Positions 26,414 to 35,987 are shown, numbered from the stretch's first letter. The stretch: DNA of 64,000 nt from Bacteroidales bacterium UBA5349 (GCA_002410065.1 DHQB01000007.1:139692-203691); one strand, 5' to 3'. Translations and numbers: made by a program. Notes: generated by a model not told the origin, from the letters alone.

Positions 26414-27949
26414 CTACTTTGCATAGCTAATTGCTCTGGTTTCTCTAATTACGGTAATCTTAACCTGACCAGGATATGTCATATCATCCTGAATTTTCTT
26501 GGCTATATCGTAAGATAGACTAGCGGCCTCCTCATCAGACACCTTTTCGCTACCTACAATAACCCTTAACTCTCTACCTGCCTGTATGGCAAAGGTTTTG
26601 GTAACACCAGGATAATTTAAGGCTAGGCCTTCCATCTCTTTTAATCGCTTGATGTAAGATTCAACCACCTCGCGGCGGGCACCAGGGCGAGCACCTGATA
26701 TTGCATCACAAACCTGAACTATCGGGGCAATTAGGGTGTTCATCTCTACCTCATCGTGGTGAGATCCTATGGCATTGCAAATCTCTGGCTTCTCTTTGTA
26801 ACGTTCAGCCAACTTCATACCTAGAACTGCGTGTGGCAACTCTGGCTCATCGTCGGGCACTTTACCAATATCGTGAAGTAACCCTGCTCTTTTGGCCAGT
26901 TTAGCGTTTAGACCAAGTTCCGTAGCCATTATAGCACAAAGGTTTGCCACCTCGCGTGAGTGCTGTAACAGGTTTTGCCCGTAGGATGAACGATACTTCA
27001 TTTTACCTATCAAACGGATTAACTCGGGGTGCAAACCATGGATACCTAAGTCGATGGAGGTACGCTTACCAATCTCGACAATCTCCTCCTCAATCTGTTT
27101 CTGTGTTTTCTGTACAACCTCCTCAATACGTGCAGGGTGAATTCTACCATCAGTAACTAACTGATGCAGTGCAAGGCGAGCAATCTCACGGCGTACTGGA
27201 TCGAAACCAGAAAGAATAATGGCCTCGGGAGTATCATCAACAATAATCTCTACTCCTGTTGCTGCTTCTAGTGCTCTAATATTACGCCCTTCACGGCCAA
27301 TAATGCGGCCCTTTATCTCGTCGGAATCGATATGAAAAACGGTAACGGCATTCTCAATGGCCGCCTCAGTTGCTACCCTCTGAATGGTATTTACAACTAT
27401 TCGTTTAGCCTCCTTTTGGGCTGTCATCTTGGCCTCGTCCATTATCTCATTAATATACGACATGGCTTCGGTTTTAGACTCTGCCTTAAGTGATTCGATG
27501 AGTTGGCTTTTTGCCTCGTCGGCTGATATCCCTGAAATAGCTTCAAGTTTCTCAACTTGGGTTCGGTGCATCTTATCCAGCTCTTCAGTACGCTTATCAA
27601 CCAAAAGAAGTTGGTTGGATAAGTTATCGCGGATTGAATCAATCTCCTTTTGCTTACGCTGAAACTCTTCAAACTTTTGAGAAAAAAGAGTTTCGCGTTG
27701 TTTAAGTTTATTCTCTGTTAGGAGAATTTTTGAGTTACGCTCGTTAAAGGCCTTTTCATTATCAGCTTTTAGCTGTAGAAACCTCTCTTTTGCCTGAAGA
27801 ATTTTCTCCTTTCGTATAACCTCTGCTTCGGATTCCGCTTCGCGGATAATAGCAGCCCTTTTCTTCGACAGCAACTTGTTCCACAACATGTATGTAACAA
27901 ACGATGTAATTATTAGGGTTGATACTGCTACTATAATTGTTATTGTCAT
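26414..27949 (-). CDS. rny: Ribonuclease Y
   Basis: The 511-residue protein has the RNase Y order: an N-terminal transmembrane anchor (4-24), a long charged coiled coil (30-190), a KH RNA-binding domain with [15 protein letters not shown] (about 213-227), an HD metal-dependent phosphodiesterase domain with LLHDIGK, and a conserved C-terminal domain. It is a membrane-bound endoribonuclease that begins mRNA turnover in bacteria lacking RNase E, and some Bacteroidota have it. It follows zapA and the putative 6S RNA on the same strand. Confidence 0.97.
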   Translation of the reverse strand: MTITIIVAVSTLIITSFVTYMLWNKLLSKKRAAIIREAESEAEVIRKEKILQAKERFLQLKADNEKAFNERNSKILLTENKLKQRETLFSQKFEEFQRKQKEIDSIRDNLSNQLLLVDKRTEELDKMHRTQVEKLEAISGISADEAKSQLIESLKAESKTEAMSYINEIMDEAKMTAQKEAKRIVVNTIQRVATEAAIENAVTVFHIDSDEIKGRIIGREGRNIRALEAATGVEIIVDDTPEAIILSGFDPVRREIARLALHQLVTDGRIHPARIEEVVQKTQKQIEEEIVEIGKRTSIDLGIHGLHPELIRLIGKMKYRSSYGQNLLQHSREVANLCAIMATELGLNAKLAKRAGLLHDIGKVPDDEPELPHAVLGMKLAERYKEKPEICNAIGSHHDEVEMNTLIAPIVQVCDAISGARPGARREVVESYIKRLKEMEGLALNYPGVTKTFAIQAGRELRVIVGSEKVSDEEAASLSYDIAKKIQDDMTYPGQVKITVIRETRAISYAK

Positions 27950-28044
27950 TTAATTAGTATTAAGTGAAAACTTAAAAAGAACGGTATGTAAATTTGGGTA
28001 AAACCCAAAACGTTTAAATCAGTATTTGCTTTACAAAAAAACAC

Positions 28045-28243
28045 AAAAAACCCGCATTGTTTTCCCTAGTTTTATGAAACCCCAGTTAGACATGGGTGGA
28101 GAGGCTGCCAAATTCGAACTTCCAATGTCTCAAAATAATGAGATTTCAGACTAGCTGAAATGAGGCCTGTTCTACGATGACTAAGTCCTACTCCAATTTG
28201 CGTAGTGTTGAGTTTCGCAAAATGTTAAGGAAACAATGCGGGC
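28045..28243 (-). ncRNA. ssrS: Putative 6S RNA (RNA polymerase regulator)
   Basis: On the minus strand, a 12-base perfect closing stem (CCCGCATTGTTT near 28242-28231 with its complement at 28062-28051) encloses about 170 bases. The 3' arm ends directly in a T-run (28050-28045), so it doubles as a terminator. A long closed rod of about 200 nt with an open middle is the shape of 6S RNA, and zapA-ssrS linkage is well known in other bacteria. The 5' end lies 3 bases after the zapA stop codon and no separate promoter was found, so it is probably processed from the zapA transcript. Family identity comes from shape and neighbours, not from an alignment. Confidence 0.7.
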
Positions 28244-28246
28244 ATA

Positions 28247-28555
28247 TTATTTTAAAGAACGTATATCACTCTTCTCTAGATAATCATCTAACCACTCATC
28301 CAACTCATTTAACTCATCAACCAAAGGAGCAACCTCAAACCGGTTTTCGCTCTCGAGTAGTTTTATAACAAACTGCAAAGCGGCCATTGCTAAAAAATCT
28401 TGTAAATCCTTGTCGGTGTATCTTTTCTTATAAAGCGACACCTTTTCATTTATCGTTCTAGCAGCTTTGCGTATTTTTTCCTCATCGCTTCTATCGATTT
28501 TTAACGGATAGTACCTATCGGCAACATTCACACGTATTGACAGCTTATCCTCCAT
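28247..28555 (-). CDS. zapA: Cell division protein ZapA
   Basis: The 102-residue protein shows the ZapA pattern: a short N-terminal beta domain (LSIRVNVADRYYPLKID), the RKAARTINEKV helix, and a C-terminal coiled coil. ZapA crosslinks FtsZ filaments and stabilises the Z ring. It lies 14 bases after a small coiled-coil gene on the same strand and directly before the putative 6S RNA. A DEWLDDYLEKSDI tail follows the core. Confidence 0.93.
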   Translation of the reverse strand: MEDKLSIRVNVADRYYPLKIDRSDEEKIRKAARTINEKVSLYKKRYTDKDLQDFLAMAALQFVIKLLESENRFEVAPLVDELNELDEWLDDYLEKSDIRSLK

Positions 28556-28569
28556 AAAACCGAATCAAA

Positions 28570-28863
28570 TTATCTATTTAAAAGAGCAATGCATTGATCA
28601 ATTTCCCGCACAATCAAATCAACCTTAATCTTTGCATCATGAGTATCTTCGCTCGATGTAACAAACGCTCTTGCAAGCTGTTGTTGATTGTATTTCTTAT
28701 CAAGCTCGATGTAGGCAATTTCTCTCTCTTGCATTACGTTTTCAAGAGTTGCCATTTTCTCCTTAAGCTTTAGGTTCTCTTCCTTCAACTTCTCATAAGC
28801 AGATACCAACTCTTCAATCTTTGATTTAAGCTTTGTATGTATTGATTTCTGCTCTATGCTCAT
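28570..28863 (-). CDS. Small coiled-coil protein upstream of ZapA
   Basis: This 97-residue protein is nearly all coiled coil (about 10-70, with heptads such as LKSKIEELVSAYEKLKEEN) plus a short C-terminal helix. A coiled-coil protein encoded just upstream of zapA recurs in many bacteria (ZauP in Caulobacter, ZapB-like proteins elsewhere) and can bind ZapA. Such a role is inferred from position and shape. It is the first gene of the transcript. Confidence 0.85.
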   Translation of the reverse strand: MSIEQKSIHTKLKSKIEELVSAYEKLKEENLKLKEKMATLENVMQEREIAYIELDKKYNQQQLARAFVTSSEDTHDAKIKVDLIVREIDQCIALLNR

Positions 28864-28882
28864 GTGCCCAGATTAATTAGTA

Positions 28883-28914
28883 CAAAGTTACAACGAGTTT
28901 AACAGATAATCAAA
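28883..28914 (-). promoter_or_regulatory. Promoter of the zapA operon
   Basis: On the minus strand TTTG (28914-28911) and TAACTTTG (28890-28883) are spaced by exactly 20 bases, a full Bacteroidota consensus, 20 bases before the ATG at 28863. Confidence 0.85.
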
Positions 28915-28967
28915 AAAAATGATCCCTATTTTCCGCATTATCTATTAAAAAGAAGATATAAAATGGA

Positions 28968-28975
28968 TAGTTTTG
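28968..28975 (+). promoter_or_regulatory. -7 element of the M23 peptidase gene
   Basis: TAGTTTTG fits TAnnTTTG and lies 28 bases before the ATG. No clear TTTG is seen at the -33 position. Confidence 0.45.
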
Positions 28976-29003
28976 TCTGAAAATATAAAACCTGACAATT
29001 AGT

Positions 29004-30740
29004 ATGAAATTGATTCGCTTTACACTACCACTCCTACTCACTTTATCTGTTATTAGCACATCGGTAGGGCAACCATACAAAAGTCCTTACAATCTTTATC
29101 CACCCCTAAAAGGGAAACTTGGGTTATCGGGATCATTTGGTGAGATTAGAACCAACAGCCTACATGCAGGAATGGATTTTCGCACTGGTGGACAAATCGG
29201 TTCTGAGGTGTTCGCATCGGACGATGGACATGTATCGAGAATAAAGATAAGCAGCGTTGGTTATGGAAATGCAATATACATTGACCACCCCAATGGATTA
29301 ACCACTTTATATGGTCATCTACACAAATTTTCTCCTGAAATTGAACAATACGTTAAAGCACAACAATACAAAGAACGCAGTTTTGAGGTTGATCTGCACC
29401 TTTTACCTAAGCAAATCTCCATTAAACGTGGCGAAATTATTGGTTTAAGCGGCAACTCTGGAAGTTCTGGTGGCCCCCATCTACATTATGAGGTTAGACA
29501 AACCAAAAATCAAGCACCACAAAACCCTGCCTTTAGCAACTTAAACATTGGAGATAAGCTTACACCTGTTATTCGCAGTGTGTGGCTCTACAAATTAGGT
29601 AATGACGCTTCTCCTACTACAATAAACAGCAGAAAAGAGATTAATGTTCAGTCTAGTAAAGGCATGTACAACTATGCTGACACTATTTTTGCCGAAGGCA
29701 ATTTGGGTTTTGGCATAGAAGCATACGATTTTGTGAACAACCAAAGCCTACGGTGTGGAATTTATAGCATGAAAATGTACGTAAACAACATTCTAAACTA
29801 TCATTTTGACATTGATGGATTTAGGTTTGACGAGACTAGATATGCCAATAGTCATATTGATTTTGCCCTTCGTCAGAAAACAGGAAAACGCGCTCAAAAA
29901 CTTTATACTGAGCCAAATAATCAGCTCAAAATCTACAAAACACTTAAAAATAGCGGGATTATTAATGCCCAAATTGATAGTATTTACAATATTAGAGTGG
30001 AAATATCAGATGCATATCGCAATAAAACCATGCTAACAATGGTAGTAAAAGGTTCACAATACAACAATAGTTCAGCTGTAGGCCTTTTGCCAGCAGAACA
30101 AATCAGTGGAGTTTTATGGCCTTACTTTCAACAAAACCAAATTTCTACCAGTCAGTTCTCCATTTCAATGCCCGCTGAGGCGCTGTACAATAATATTTTC
30201 TTCAACTATAAAGTTAGAGACTCTGTAGCATTTATCTATTCGCCAATAATCTCAATACATAATAGGTTTACGCCTGTTCATAAAAACTATACACTAACGA
30301 TTAATTGCCTGGAAATACCTGAAATTTATAAAAGCAAAGCCTTGATTGCTAGTGTTAATGCTAAAAATGAGATTGAAGCAGTTGGAGGTGACTTTAGAAA
30401 TGGTTCCGTAACATCTAAGCTAAACTTTTTTGGAGATTTTTTTGTTACCATTGACAGTATTGCTCCAGAAATAAAACAAGTAAATGCTATAGCAAAAAAT
30501 GACTATAGCAATGAGAAATCGATAATGTTTAAAGTAAAAGACAATTTGAGCGGAGTATCGCAAATAGTTGGAACTATTGATGGTGAATGGGCTCTTTTTG
30601 AGTACGATAAAAAAAATGATCTTGTTTCCTATGAATTCGATAGTGAGCGATTACAAAAAGGAAGAAAACACAAACTTTCTCTTGAGGTTAGCGACGCTAA
30701 GGGTAATATGAGTAAAAGTGAATATTGGTTCTTCTGGTAA
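29004..30740 (+). CDS. Secreted M23 family peptidase (LytM domain)
   Basis: The 578-residue protein has a signal peptide (1-22) and an early LytM/M23 domain (about 40-175). The zinc-site residues can be read in HAGMDFR (His and Asp) and GGPHLHYEVR (HxH). The remaining 400 residues are beta-rich, with repeated immunoglobulin-like strands near the end (KDNLSGVSQIVGTIDG). M23 enzymes cleave peptidoglycan cross-bridges or act as divisome activators. All ligands are present, so it may be active. Its position beside zapA fits a role in cell-wall separation, which is inference. Confidence 0.92.
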   Translation: MKLIRFTLPLLLTLSVISTSVGQPYKSPYNLYPPLKGKLGLSGSFGEIRTNSLHAGMDFRTGGQIGSEVFASDDGHVSRIKISSVGYGNAIYIDHPNGLTTLYGHLHKFSPEIEQYVKAQQYKERSFEVDLHLLPKQISIKRGEIIGLSGNSGSSGGPHLHYEVRQTKNQAPQNPAFSNLNIGDKLTPVIRSVWLYKLGNDASPTTINSRKEINVQSSKGMYNYADTIFAEGNLGFGIEAYDFVNNQSLRCGIYSMKMYVNNILNYHFDIDGFRFDETRYANSHIDFALRQKTGKRAQKLYTEPNNQLKIYKTLKNSGIINAQIDSIYNIRVEISDAYRNKTMLTMVVKGSQYNNSSAVGLLPAEQISGVLWPYFQQNQISTSQFSISMPAEALYNNIFFNYKVRDSVAFIYSPIISIHNRFTPVHKNYTLTINCLEIPEIYKSKALIASVNAKNEIEAVGGDFRNGSVTSKLNFFGDFFVTIDSIAPEIKQVNAIAKNDYSNEKSIMFKVKDNLSGVSQIVGTIDGEWALFEYDKKNDLVSYEFDSERLQKGRKHKLSLEVSDAKGNMSKSEYWFFW

Positions 30741-30758
30741 ATATTTTTAGGCATAAAC

Positions 30759-30793
30759 TTTGCATTAGGTCCTTCTAGTATTTTGTATCTTTG
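30759..30793 (+). promoter_or_regulatory. Promoter of the exported protein gene at 30835
   Basis: TTTG (30759-30762) and TATCTTTG (30786-30793) are present, with a slightly long 23-base spacer. The 5' leader is about 35 bases. Confidence 0.7.
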
Positions 30794-30834
30794 CTCCAAG
30801 GATTTTATTTAACTATCTGTAAATCAACATTAAA

Positions 30835-31530
30835 ATGAAACATAAAAGAATAATGTTAATCCTAGTACTTCTAGGGTTTTCTACGGGATTAACTGCACAA
30901 AGCTATAGGAATAAGCAACTTGCCCTTATTTCGTACAACTACAACATTCACCAGAATATCAAACCACAGTTTGATGAATTTGCCTACCTTTTTCCTGACA
31001 CAAAGGATCCAAAAATCGATAAAACTATTTCTATCCTAAAGAATAATACTTGGTTTATACTGAAAGATGGGCTTGAGGAAAAAACCGGTATGTATATCTT
31101 CCCAATAAATGCCCATGGTAAAGATTTTAAATACGATGTATATGGATTCCCTGAGATGACCATTAATAAAGCCCTAAGGAAGGGGACCTCAAAATACTAC
31201 ATTAAAGTTGATGTAACAATATCAGCATTCTCTAGTAAAGCCGACAAAGGATATGGATCAATTGCAAGTAAGGATACCACTAAGAATTTGAATGAACTTC
31301 CCGAAGGATCTTTAATTCCAGTGGTTACCATTGAGGTTACAACATATACTAGGGAAGGGATAATACCCATGCAAAAAGTGGTTGGAAGTGCAACAGTAAC
31401 TGAACCTTGGATTATTAGCACTTCAACATTTGAAGGTTTAAAAAAAGGAGAAAAGCTTGATCTAAACAATCCAAACAGCATTATGGGGTTAGTTAACACC
31501 GCTATCACAAATCTCTTAGGGAAATTCTAA
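30835..31530 (+). CDS. Exported protein of unknown function
   Basis: I do not recognise this 231-residue protein. It has a signal peptide (1-22, ending GLTAQ) and a mature domain of mixed strands and helices with no cysteine or catalytic motif. The segment GSLIPVVTIEVTTYTREGIIPMQ is a clear beta hairpin. It has its own promoter and is followed after 14 bases by anmK, so the two are probably co-transcribed. A link to wall recycling is only suggested by this. Confidence 0.7.
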   Translation: MKHKRIMLILVLLGFSTGLTAQSYRNKQLALISYNYNIHQNIKPQFDEFAYLFPDTKDPKIDKTISILKNNTWFILKDGLEEKTGMYIFPINAHGKDFKYDVYGFPEMTINKALRKGTSKYYIKVDVTISAFSSKADKGYGSIASKDTTKNLNELPEGSLIPVVTIEVTTYTREGIIPMQKVVGSATVTEPWIISTSTFEGLKKGEKLDLNNPNSIMGLVNTAITNLLGKF

Positions 31531-31544
31531 TTTCTGCTCAAACT

Positions 31545-32630
31545 ATGCCCCTCAGTTCATTCAAGAACTCAAATACAAATAGAATATATGCCATTGGGCT
31601 AATGTCTGGCACTTCGCTCGATGGATTAGACATTTGCCTTTGTGAGTTTGTGCAAACAAAAGAAAAATGGTTTTTTGAAATTATAGAGGGAACAACCATT
31701 GAATACTCCCATCAACTTAAGCGAGAGTTGATAGATAGCAAAAATTTATCGGGTGAGAAACTCTGGAAATTCCACTGCGATTATGGAACATGGATTGGCA
31801 AGCAAATAAACCAATTTATGCAGAGCGTAAAAGTCCCTGTTTCCCTAATCGGTTCGCATGGGCACACGGTATTCCACAATCCGCAAAACGGATATACTGC
31901 TCAAATTGGACATGGTGCCTACATTGCTGCTGAAACGCGCATACCCTGCGTTTGCGATTTCCGCTCAGGCGATATTGCCCGTGGAGGGCAAGGCGCTCCA
32001 CTTGTGCCAATTGGCGATGAACTACTTTTTAGCGAATACAGTTTCTGTTTAAACCTTGGCGGAATTGCCAATATATCATTCAACGATAATCAGCAAAGAG
32101 TAGCTTACGATATTTGCCCTGCAAATATGCCCATTAACCTAATTGCCAACCAAATGGGCTTTGACATGGATAAAGACGGATCCATTGCAAAAAGGGGAAT
32201 TATTGATAACGAACTACTTGCTTCCCTTAATCAGATTGATTTTTATAGGCAGAAAGGAGCAAAATCTTTAGGGCGAGAATGGTTTGAAGAAGTTTTTGAA
32301 CCAATTATTGTAGTAAATAATGTGAAACCAGAAAATACACTACGTACAATATACGAGCACATTGCCATTCAAATTTCATTGTCTACCAATCATAAATCCA
32401 CAGGAACAATACTAGTTACAGGTGGAGGAGCAAAAAACAAATTCCTAATCGATCTAATTAGCGAAAAATGCACAAGTAAGGTTATTGTGCCCAACCCACT
32501 AATTGTTGAGTATAAGGAGGCCTTAATCTTCGGGTTTCTTGCTATTCTTTATCAGAATAAAACATTATCCTCACTCTCCTCTGCAACGGGAGCCTCTGTG
32601 AGTTCAGTTGGCGGGTGTCTCTACTTTTAA
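31545..32630 (+). CDS. anmK: Anhydro-N-acetylmuramic acid kinase
   Basis: The 361-residue protein has the AnmK motifs: GLMSGTSLDGLD near the start (phosphate loop), SHGHTVFHNP, and CDFRSGDIARGGQGAPLVP around the sugar site. TGGGAKNKFLI is the C-terminal nucleotide site of the ASKHA fold. It converts 1,6-anhydro-MurNAc from wall turnover to MurNAc 6-phosphate in the cytosol. The following etherase (murQ) is not in the window. Confidence 0.96.
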   Translation: MPLSSFKNSNTNRIYAIGLMSGTSLDGLDICLCEFVQTKEKWFFEIIEGTTIEYSHQLKRELIDSKNLSGEKLWKFHCDYGTWIGKQINQFMQSVKVPVSLIGSHGHTVFHNPQNGYTAQIGHGAYIAAETRIPCVCDFRSGDIARGGQGAPLVPIGDELLFSEYSFCLNLGGIANISFNDNQQRVAYDICPANMPINLIANQMGFDMDKDGSIAKRGIIDNELLASLNQIDFYRQKGAKSLGREWFEEVFEPIIVVNNVKPENTLRTIYEHIAIQISLSTNHKSTGTILVTGGGAKNKFLIDLISEKCTSKVIVPNPLIVEYKEALIFGFLAILYQNKTLSSLSSATGASVSSVGGCLYF

Positions 32631-32711
32631 CCTCGCAGCTAAACTAATGACATAATATAATGTCTAAAGCAACAGATGATTTATTTCATATGTCTATTCG
32701 GTCAATTTTTC

Positions 32712-32719
32712 TACATTTG
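32712..32719 (+). promoter_or_regulatory. -7 element of the C69 peptidase gene
   Basis: TACATTTG matches the consensus and lies 31 bases before the ATG at 32751. Confidence 0.55.
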
Positions 32720-32750
32720 TCTACAATAAAAACCCAATAAATTTTACACA

Positions 32751-34493
32751 ATGAAAAAAACAATCAGACTCCTAAGCTTTGGGCTATTTTTGGGATTTGC
32801 GCTAGTTGCGCCCAAAGTGCAAGCCTGTACAAATTTTCTGGTAACGCGTGGTGCATCGGTTGATGGATCGACCATGATAACCTACTCTGCCGACTCGCAC
32901 TATCTTTACGGCGAACTTTACCATTGGGCTGCGGCCAGTTATGCGCCGGGTACTTTGCTGAAAATTTACGAATGGGACACTGGAAAATATCTTGGAGTAA
33001 TTCCACAAATTGAAAAAACATACTCGGTAATTGGAAACATTAACGAGCATCAGGTTGCCATTGGCGAAACTACCTATGGTGGTCGTGATGAACTTGTTGA
33101 CACAACTGGTATTATTGATTACGGTAGTCTTATTTACATTACCCTTCAGCGTGCTAAAACAGCTCGTGAAGCCATTAAAATTATGGCCGAACTGGTTGCT
33201 GAGCACGGGTACGCCAGCAGCGGTGAATCATTCTCAATAGCCGACGCCAACGAAGTTTGGATAATGGAGCTTATTGGCAAAGGAACCGATCTGAAAACAG
33301 ACCGAAAAACAAAAAAAATATACAACGCTAATAAGGGCGCAGTTTGGGTTGCAATGCTAATCCCCGATGGCTACGTTAGCGGGCATGCAAACCACGCTCG
33401 AATTACCAAATTCCCAAAAGAAGAGGAGAGCAAAAAGGCCATCAGCTCAAATAATTTAGATAAAATATTTAACCCTGAGGTTGAAGTGGTTTACTCGCAA
33501 GATGTTGTAAGTTTTGCTCGCAATAAAGGTTATTACAAAGGTAACGGTAACGATTTCAGCTTCTCTGACATATACGCCCCTGTTGACTTTGGCGCTGCAC
33601 GTTTCTGCGAAATCAGAGTATGGTCGTTCTTTAAGGATATAGACAAGAGCATGTGGAACCATTTTGAATACGCTAAAGGTTTAGATTTAAACAATCGCAT
33701 GCCCCTCTGGGTTAAGCCAGACCGCAAACTCTCTGCACAAGATTTAATGAACTTTATGCGTGACCACTTAGAGAATACTGAGTTAGATATGAGCAAGGAT
33801 CCTGGTGCTGGACCTCATGGACTACCCTACCGTTGGCGACCCCTAACATGGGAATATGATGGAAAAACCTACGTAAACGAACGAGCCACTGCAACTCAGC
33901 AAACTGGTTTCTCATTCGTAACTCAGAGCCGTAATTGGCTACCCGACCCAATTGGCGGTATTATCTGGTTTAGCGTTGATGATGCTTCAACAACGGTTTA
34001 CACCCCTATTTACTGCGGAATCAATGAAATTCCCCATAGCTTTGCACAAGGTAATGGCGACTTACTAAACTACTCTGCTGATGCAGCTTTCTGGGTTTTC
34101 AATAAGGTTTCTAACTTTGCTTACCTGCGCTATGATGTAATGAGCACTGATATTATTAAGGTTCAAAAGGAGATGGAAAACTATTATGCATCAATAACAC
34201 CATTAGTTGACAAAAAAGCTCAGGAACTTTTTGAACAAGATGAAAATAGCGCAATTAACTTTATCACTAGTTTCTCTGTTAATACAGCCAACTCCCTTGT
34301 AAAACAATGGCAAAGCCTTTTCGAATTCCTTGTTGTTAAGTATATTGATGGTAATATTAAGCAAGAGGAGAACGGTGTGTTTAAGTGGAATGAGTATAAT
34401 GCATCTCCAGCAAGTGTTAAAAACCCACAATATCCCGAATGGTGGAAAAAACATGTAATCGAATCGACTGGCAATAAGCTACTTGTACCCTAA
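32751..34493 (+). CDS. Secreted C69 family dipeptidase
   Basis: The 580-residue protein has a signal peptide of 25 residues ending KVQA. The next residue is Cys26 in CTNFLVTRGAS, which is the N-terminal nucleophile of the C69 (PepD/U34) Ntn-hydrolases. Signal cleavage would therefore also expose the active site. The DGSTMITYSADSH segment is family-typical. The enzyme removes dipeptides from peptides, presumably in the periplasm. It has its own promoter and terminator. Confidence 0.93.
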   Translation: MKKTIRLLSFGLFLGFALVAPKVQACTNFLVTRGASVDGSTMITYSADSHYLYGELYHWAAASYAPGTLLKIYEWDTGKYLGVIPQIEKTYSVIGNINEHQVAIGETTYGGRDELVDTTGIIDYGSLIYITLQRAKTAREAIKIMAELVAEHGYASSGESFSIADANEVWIMELIGKGTDLKTDRKTKKIYNANKGAVWVAMLIPDGYVSGHANHARITKFPKEEESKKAISSNNLDKIFNPEVEVVYSQDVVSFARNKGYYKGNGNDFSFSDIYAPVDFGAARFCEIRVWSFFKDIDKSMWNHFEYAKGLDLNNRMPLWVKPDRKLSAQDLMNFMRDHLENTELDMSKDPGAGPHGLPYRWRPLTWEYDGKTYVNERATATQQTGFSFVTQSRNWLPDPIGGIIWFSVDDASTTVYTPIYCGINEIPHSFAQGNGDLLNYSADAAFWVFNKVSNFAYLRYDVMSTDIIKVQKEMENYYASITPLVDKKAQELFEQDENSAINFITSFSVNTANSLVKQWQSLFEFLVVKYIDGNIKQEENGVFKWNEYNASPASVKNPQYPEWWKKHVIESTGNKLLVP

Positions 34494-34523
34494 CAATAAG
34501 CAAATAGCCAAATAACATGGTTA

Positions 34524-34550
34524 AAAACTGCCCAATTGGGCAGTTTTTTT
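34524..34550 (+). terminator. Terminator of the C69 peptidase gene
   Basis: A 24-base palindrome (34524-34547) with AATT at its centre runs into seven T residues, about 30 bases past the stop. Confidence 0.85.
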
Positions 34551-34582
34551 CATCATAATCTATTTTATCTAAATAATTTTTA

Positions 34583-34590
34583 TACTTTTG
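34583..34590 (+). promoter_or_regulatory. -7 promoter element of rplS
   Basis: TACTTTTG lies 80 bases before the rplS ATG, leaving a leader of about 75 bases that could hold regulation. No L19-binding structure was recognised. Confidence 0.6.
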
Positions 34591-34670
34591 CGACACATTT
34601 TTCAGCGCAATCTCTTACGTTAACAATAAGTAACATTGCGTGTAGTGGAACACAATAAAAAAACAATAGG

Positions 34671-35030
34671 ATGGAACTAATTAAAATTGCCGAAAAGGCC
34701 TTTGAGGTTGAGCAAAATGCACCCAATTTTAAAAGTGGTGACACTGTTACAGTACACTACAAGATTAAAGAGGGCAACAAAGAAAGGATTCAGAGTTTCC
34801 GTGGAGTAGTTATACAGCGAAAAGGAGGTGGAGTAGCTGAGACCTTCACTGTAAGAAAAATCTCAAGTGGGATTGGTGTTGAGAGGATATTCCCTCTTTT
34901 CTCCCCTTTTATTGATAAAATTGAGATTAACAAAACGGGTAAAGTACGCAGAGCCCGAATCTTCTATCTCAGAGACCTTACAGGTAAAAAAGCCAGGATT
35001 AAGGAAAAAGTCGTTAGACACGAAAAATAG
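34671..35030 (+). CDS. rplS: 50S ribosomal protein L19
   Basis: The 119 residues match L19 throughout: [34 protein letters not shown] and [19 protein letters not shown] are the conserved SH3-like barrel and 30S-contact region. L19 lies at the subunit interface. In many bacteria it is in an operon with rimM and trmD. Here it is alone, with its own promoter and terminator. Confidence 0.98.
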   Translation: MELIKIAEKAFEVEQNAPNFKSGDTVTVHYKIKEGNKERIQSFRGVVIQRKGGGVAETFTVRKISSGIGVERIFPLFSPFIDKIEINKTGKVRRARIFYLRDLTGKKARIKEKVVRHEK

Positions 35031-35034
35031 CATT

Positions 35035-35063
35035 AAATCCTCGAGAAATCGAGGATTTTTTTT
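35035..35063 (+). terminator. Terminator of rplS
   Basis: Nine-base arms (35035-35043, 35050-35058) are followed by eight T residues, 5 bases after the stop codon. Confidence 0.85.
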
Positions 35064-35081
35064 GCCTTTTAATCTTAAACC

Positions 35082-35112
35082 CTTGCTCGATTTTAAAAAT
35101 ATTGTATCTTTG
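35082..35112 (+). promoter_or_regulatory. Promoter of tRNA-Arg
   Basis: CTTG (35082-35085) and TATCTTTG (35105-35112) have a 19-base spacer. The tRNA starts 12 bases after the -7 element. Confidence 0.75.
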
Positions 35113-35123
35113 CAGCCGCAAAA

Positions 35124-35197
35124 GGCCCCGTAGCTTAACTGAATAGAGCACCTGACTACGGATCAGGAGGTTTCAGGTTTGAATCCTGACGGGGTCA
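35124..35197 (+). tRNA. tRNA-Arg (anticodon ACG)
   Basis: The acceptor stem GGCCCCG/CGGGGTC (one G-T pair) and the anticodon arm CTGAC-TACGGAT-CAG, with ACG at 34-36, are present. The T arm contains TTTGAATC. The discriminator is A at 35197 and no CCA is encoded. ACG is normally edited to ICG by TadA, so it reads CGN codons. Confidence 0.95.
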
Positions 35198-35200
35198 CAT

Positions 35201-35230
35201 AGAAAGACCAGCCAATTGACTGGTCTTTCT
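35201..35230 (+). terminator. Terminator after tRNA-Arg
   Basis: Eleven-base perfect arms (35201-35211, 35220-35230) surround an 8-base loop, 3 bases after the tRNA. Confidence 0.8.
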
Positions 35231-35258
35231 CGTTTAAATACTACAAAGACTTATATAA

Positions 35259-35987
35259 TCAGCCCTTAGCAAAACCCTTTGTACCAATAAAGGACAAAAT
35301 TGTTACAATCCCAACAACTGTAATACCAATAATTGCCGTTGTAACAATTGCTGGGTGCGCTCCCTTTTGTTCAATTACAATTCCAATAAAAGCCCAAATT
35401 ACAGCAAGACCAACAAATGGGTTTGAAAACCTTATCGTAGCAAGTAATGTTATTATTGCACCAATGGCAACCATTGCAATTGCCCATGTTTGTTCTGATA
35501 ATCCCCAGCCACCCCATTTGTAGTTTACCAGCAAGGCTGTTACATTAGCAATGGTGGCAATGCATACCCAGCCCAAGTAAATACCAAATGATGCCTTTGA
35601 AATGCTCAATGAGTAGGCCTGCAACTTTACACCAATGAATATGAGGGTAATAAGCAAGCCTAGCATAATGATTAACGAAAGGGGAAGCATTTGGTAATGC
35701 CAAGCAAATATCCACAGTGAATTAAAAAGGCAGCTTATTGCAAAAGCCCAACCTACAGCTTTAACAATTTCAGAGTTCGATTGGAAGAACTGCAGAATAA
35801 TGAATAGTAAAAGCATAAGGTAAATAACACCCCATATTGAAAAGGTTGCCCCAGTAGGCACAAAAAGGTTTGGATACTCTGCTGAAAGAGCTCCTGTAGT
35901 TTTCCCGTTTAATGGGATGGCATTTGCAAGGTAGTTCATAAGTACCATCACTGCAAATGCAATTAGGTTTATTATTTTATAGGCCAT
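35259..35987 (-). CDS. TspO/MBR-like polytopic membrane protein
   Basis: The 242-residue protein is almost entirely hydrophobic with seven to eight helices. The first part (MNYLANAIPLNGKTTGALS, FSIWGVIYLMLLLFI) and the FNSLWIFAWHYQ segment resemble proteins annotated as tryptophan-rich sensory or TspO-related in Bacteroidota and Actinobacteria. These are longer than the five-helix TspO. Ligand and function are unknown. It follows a TetR regulator on the same strand by 67 bases, so the regulator may control it. Confidence 0.75.
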   Translation of the reverse strand: MAYKIINLIAFAVMVLMNYLANAIPLNGKTTGALSAEYPNLFVPTGATFSIWGVIYLMLLLFIILQFFQSNSEIVKAVGWAFAISCLFNSLWIFAWHYQMLPLSLIIMLGLLITLIFIGVKLQAYSLSISKASFGIYLGWVCIATIANVTALLVNYKWGGWGLSEQTWAIAMVAIGAIITLLATIRFSNPFVGLAVIWAFIGIVIEQKGAHPAIVTTAIIGITVVGIVTILSFIGTKGFAKG

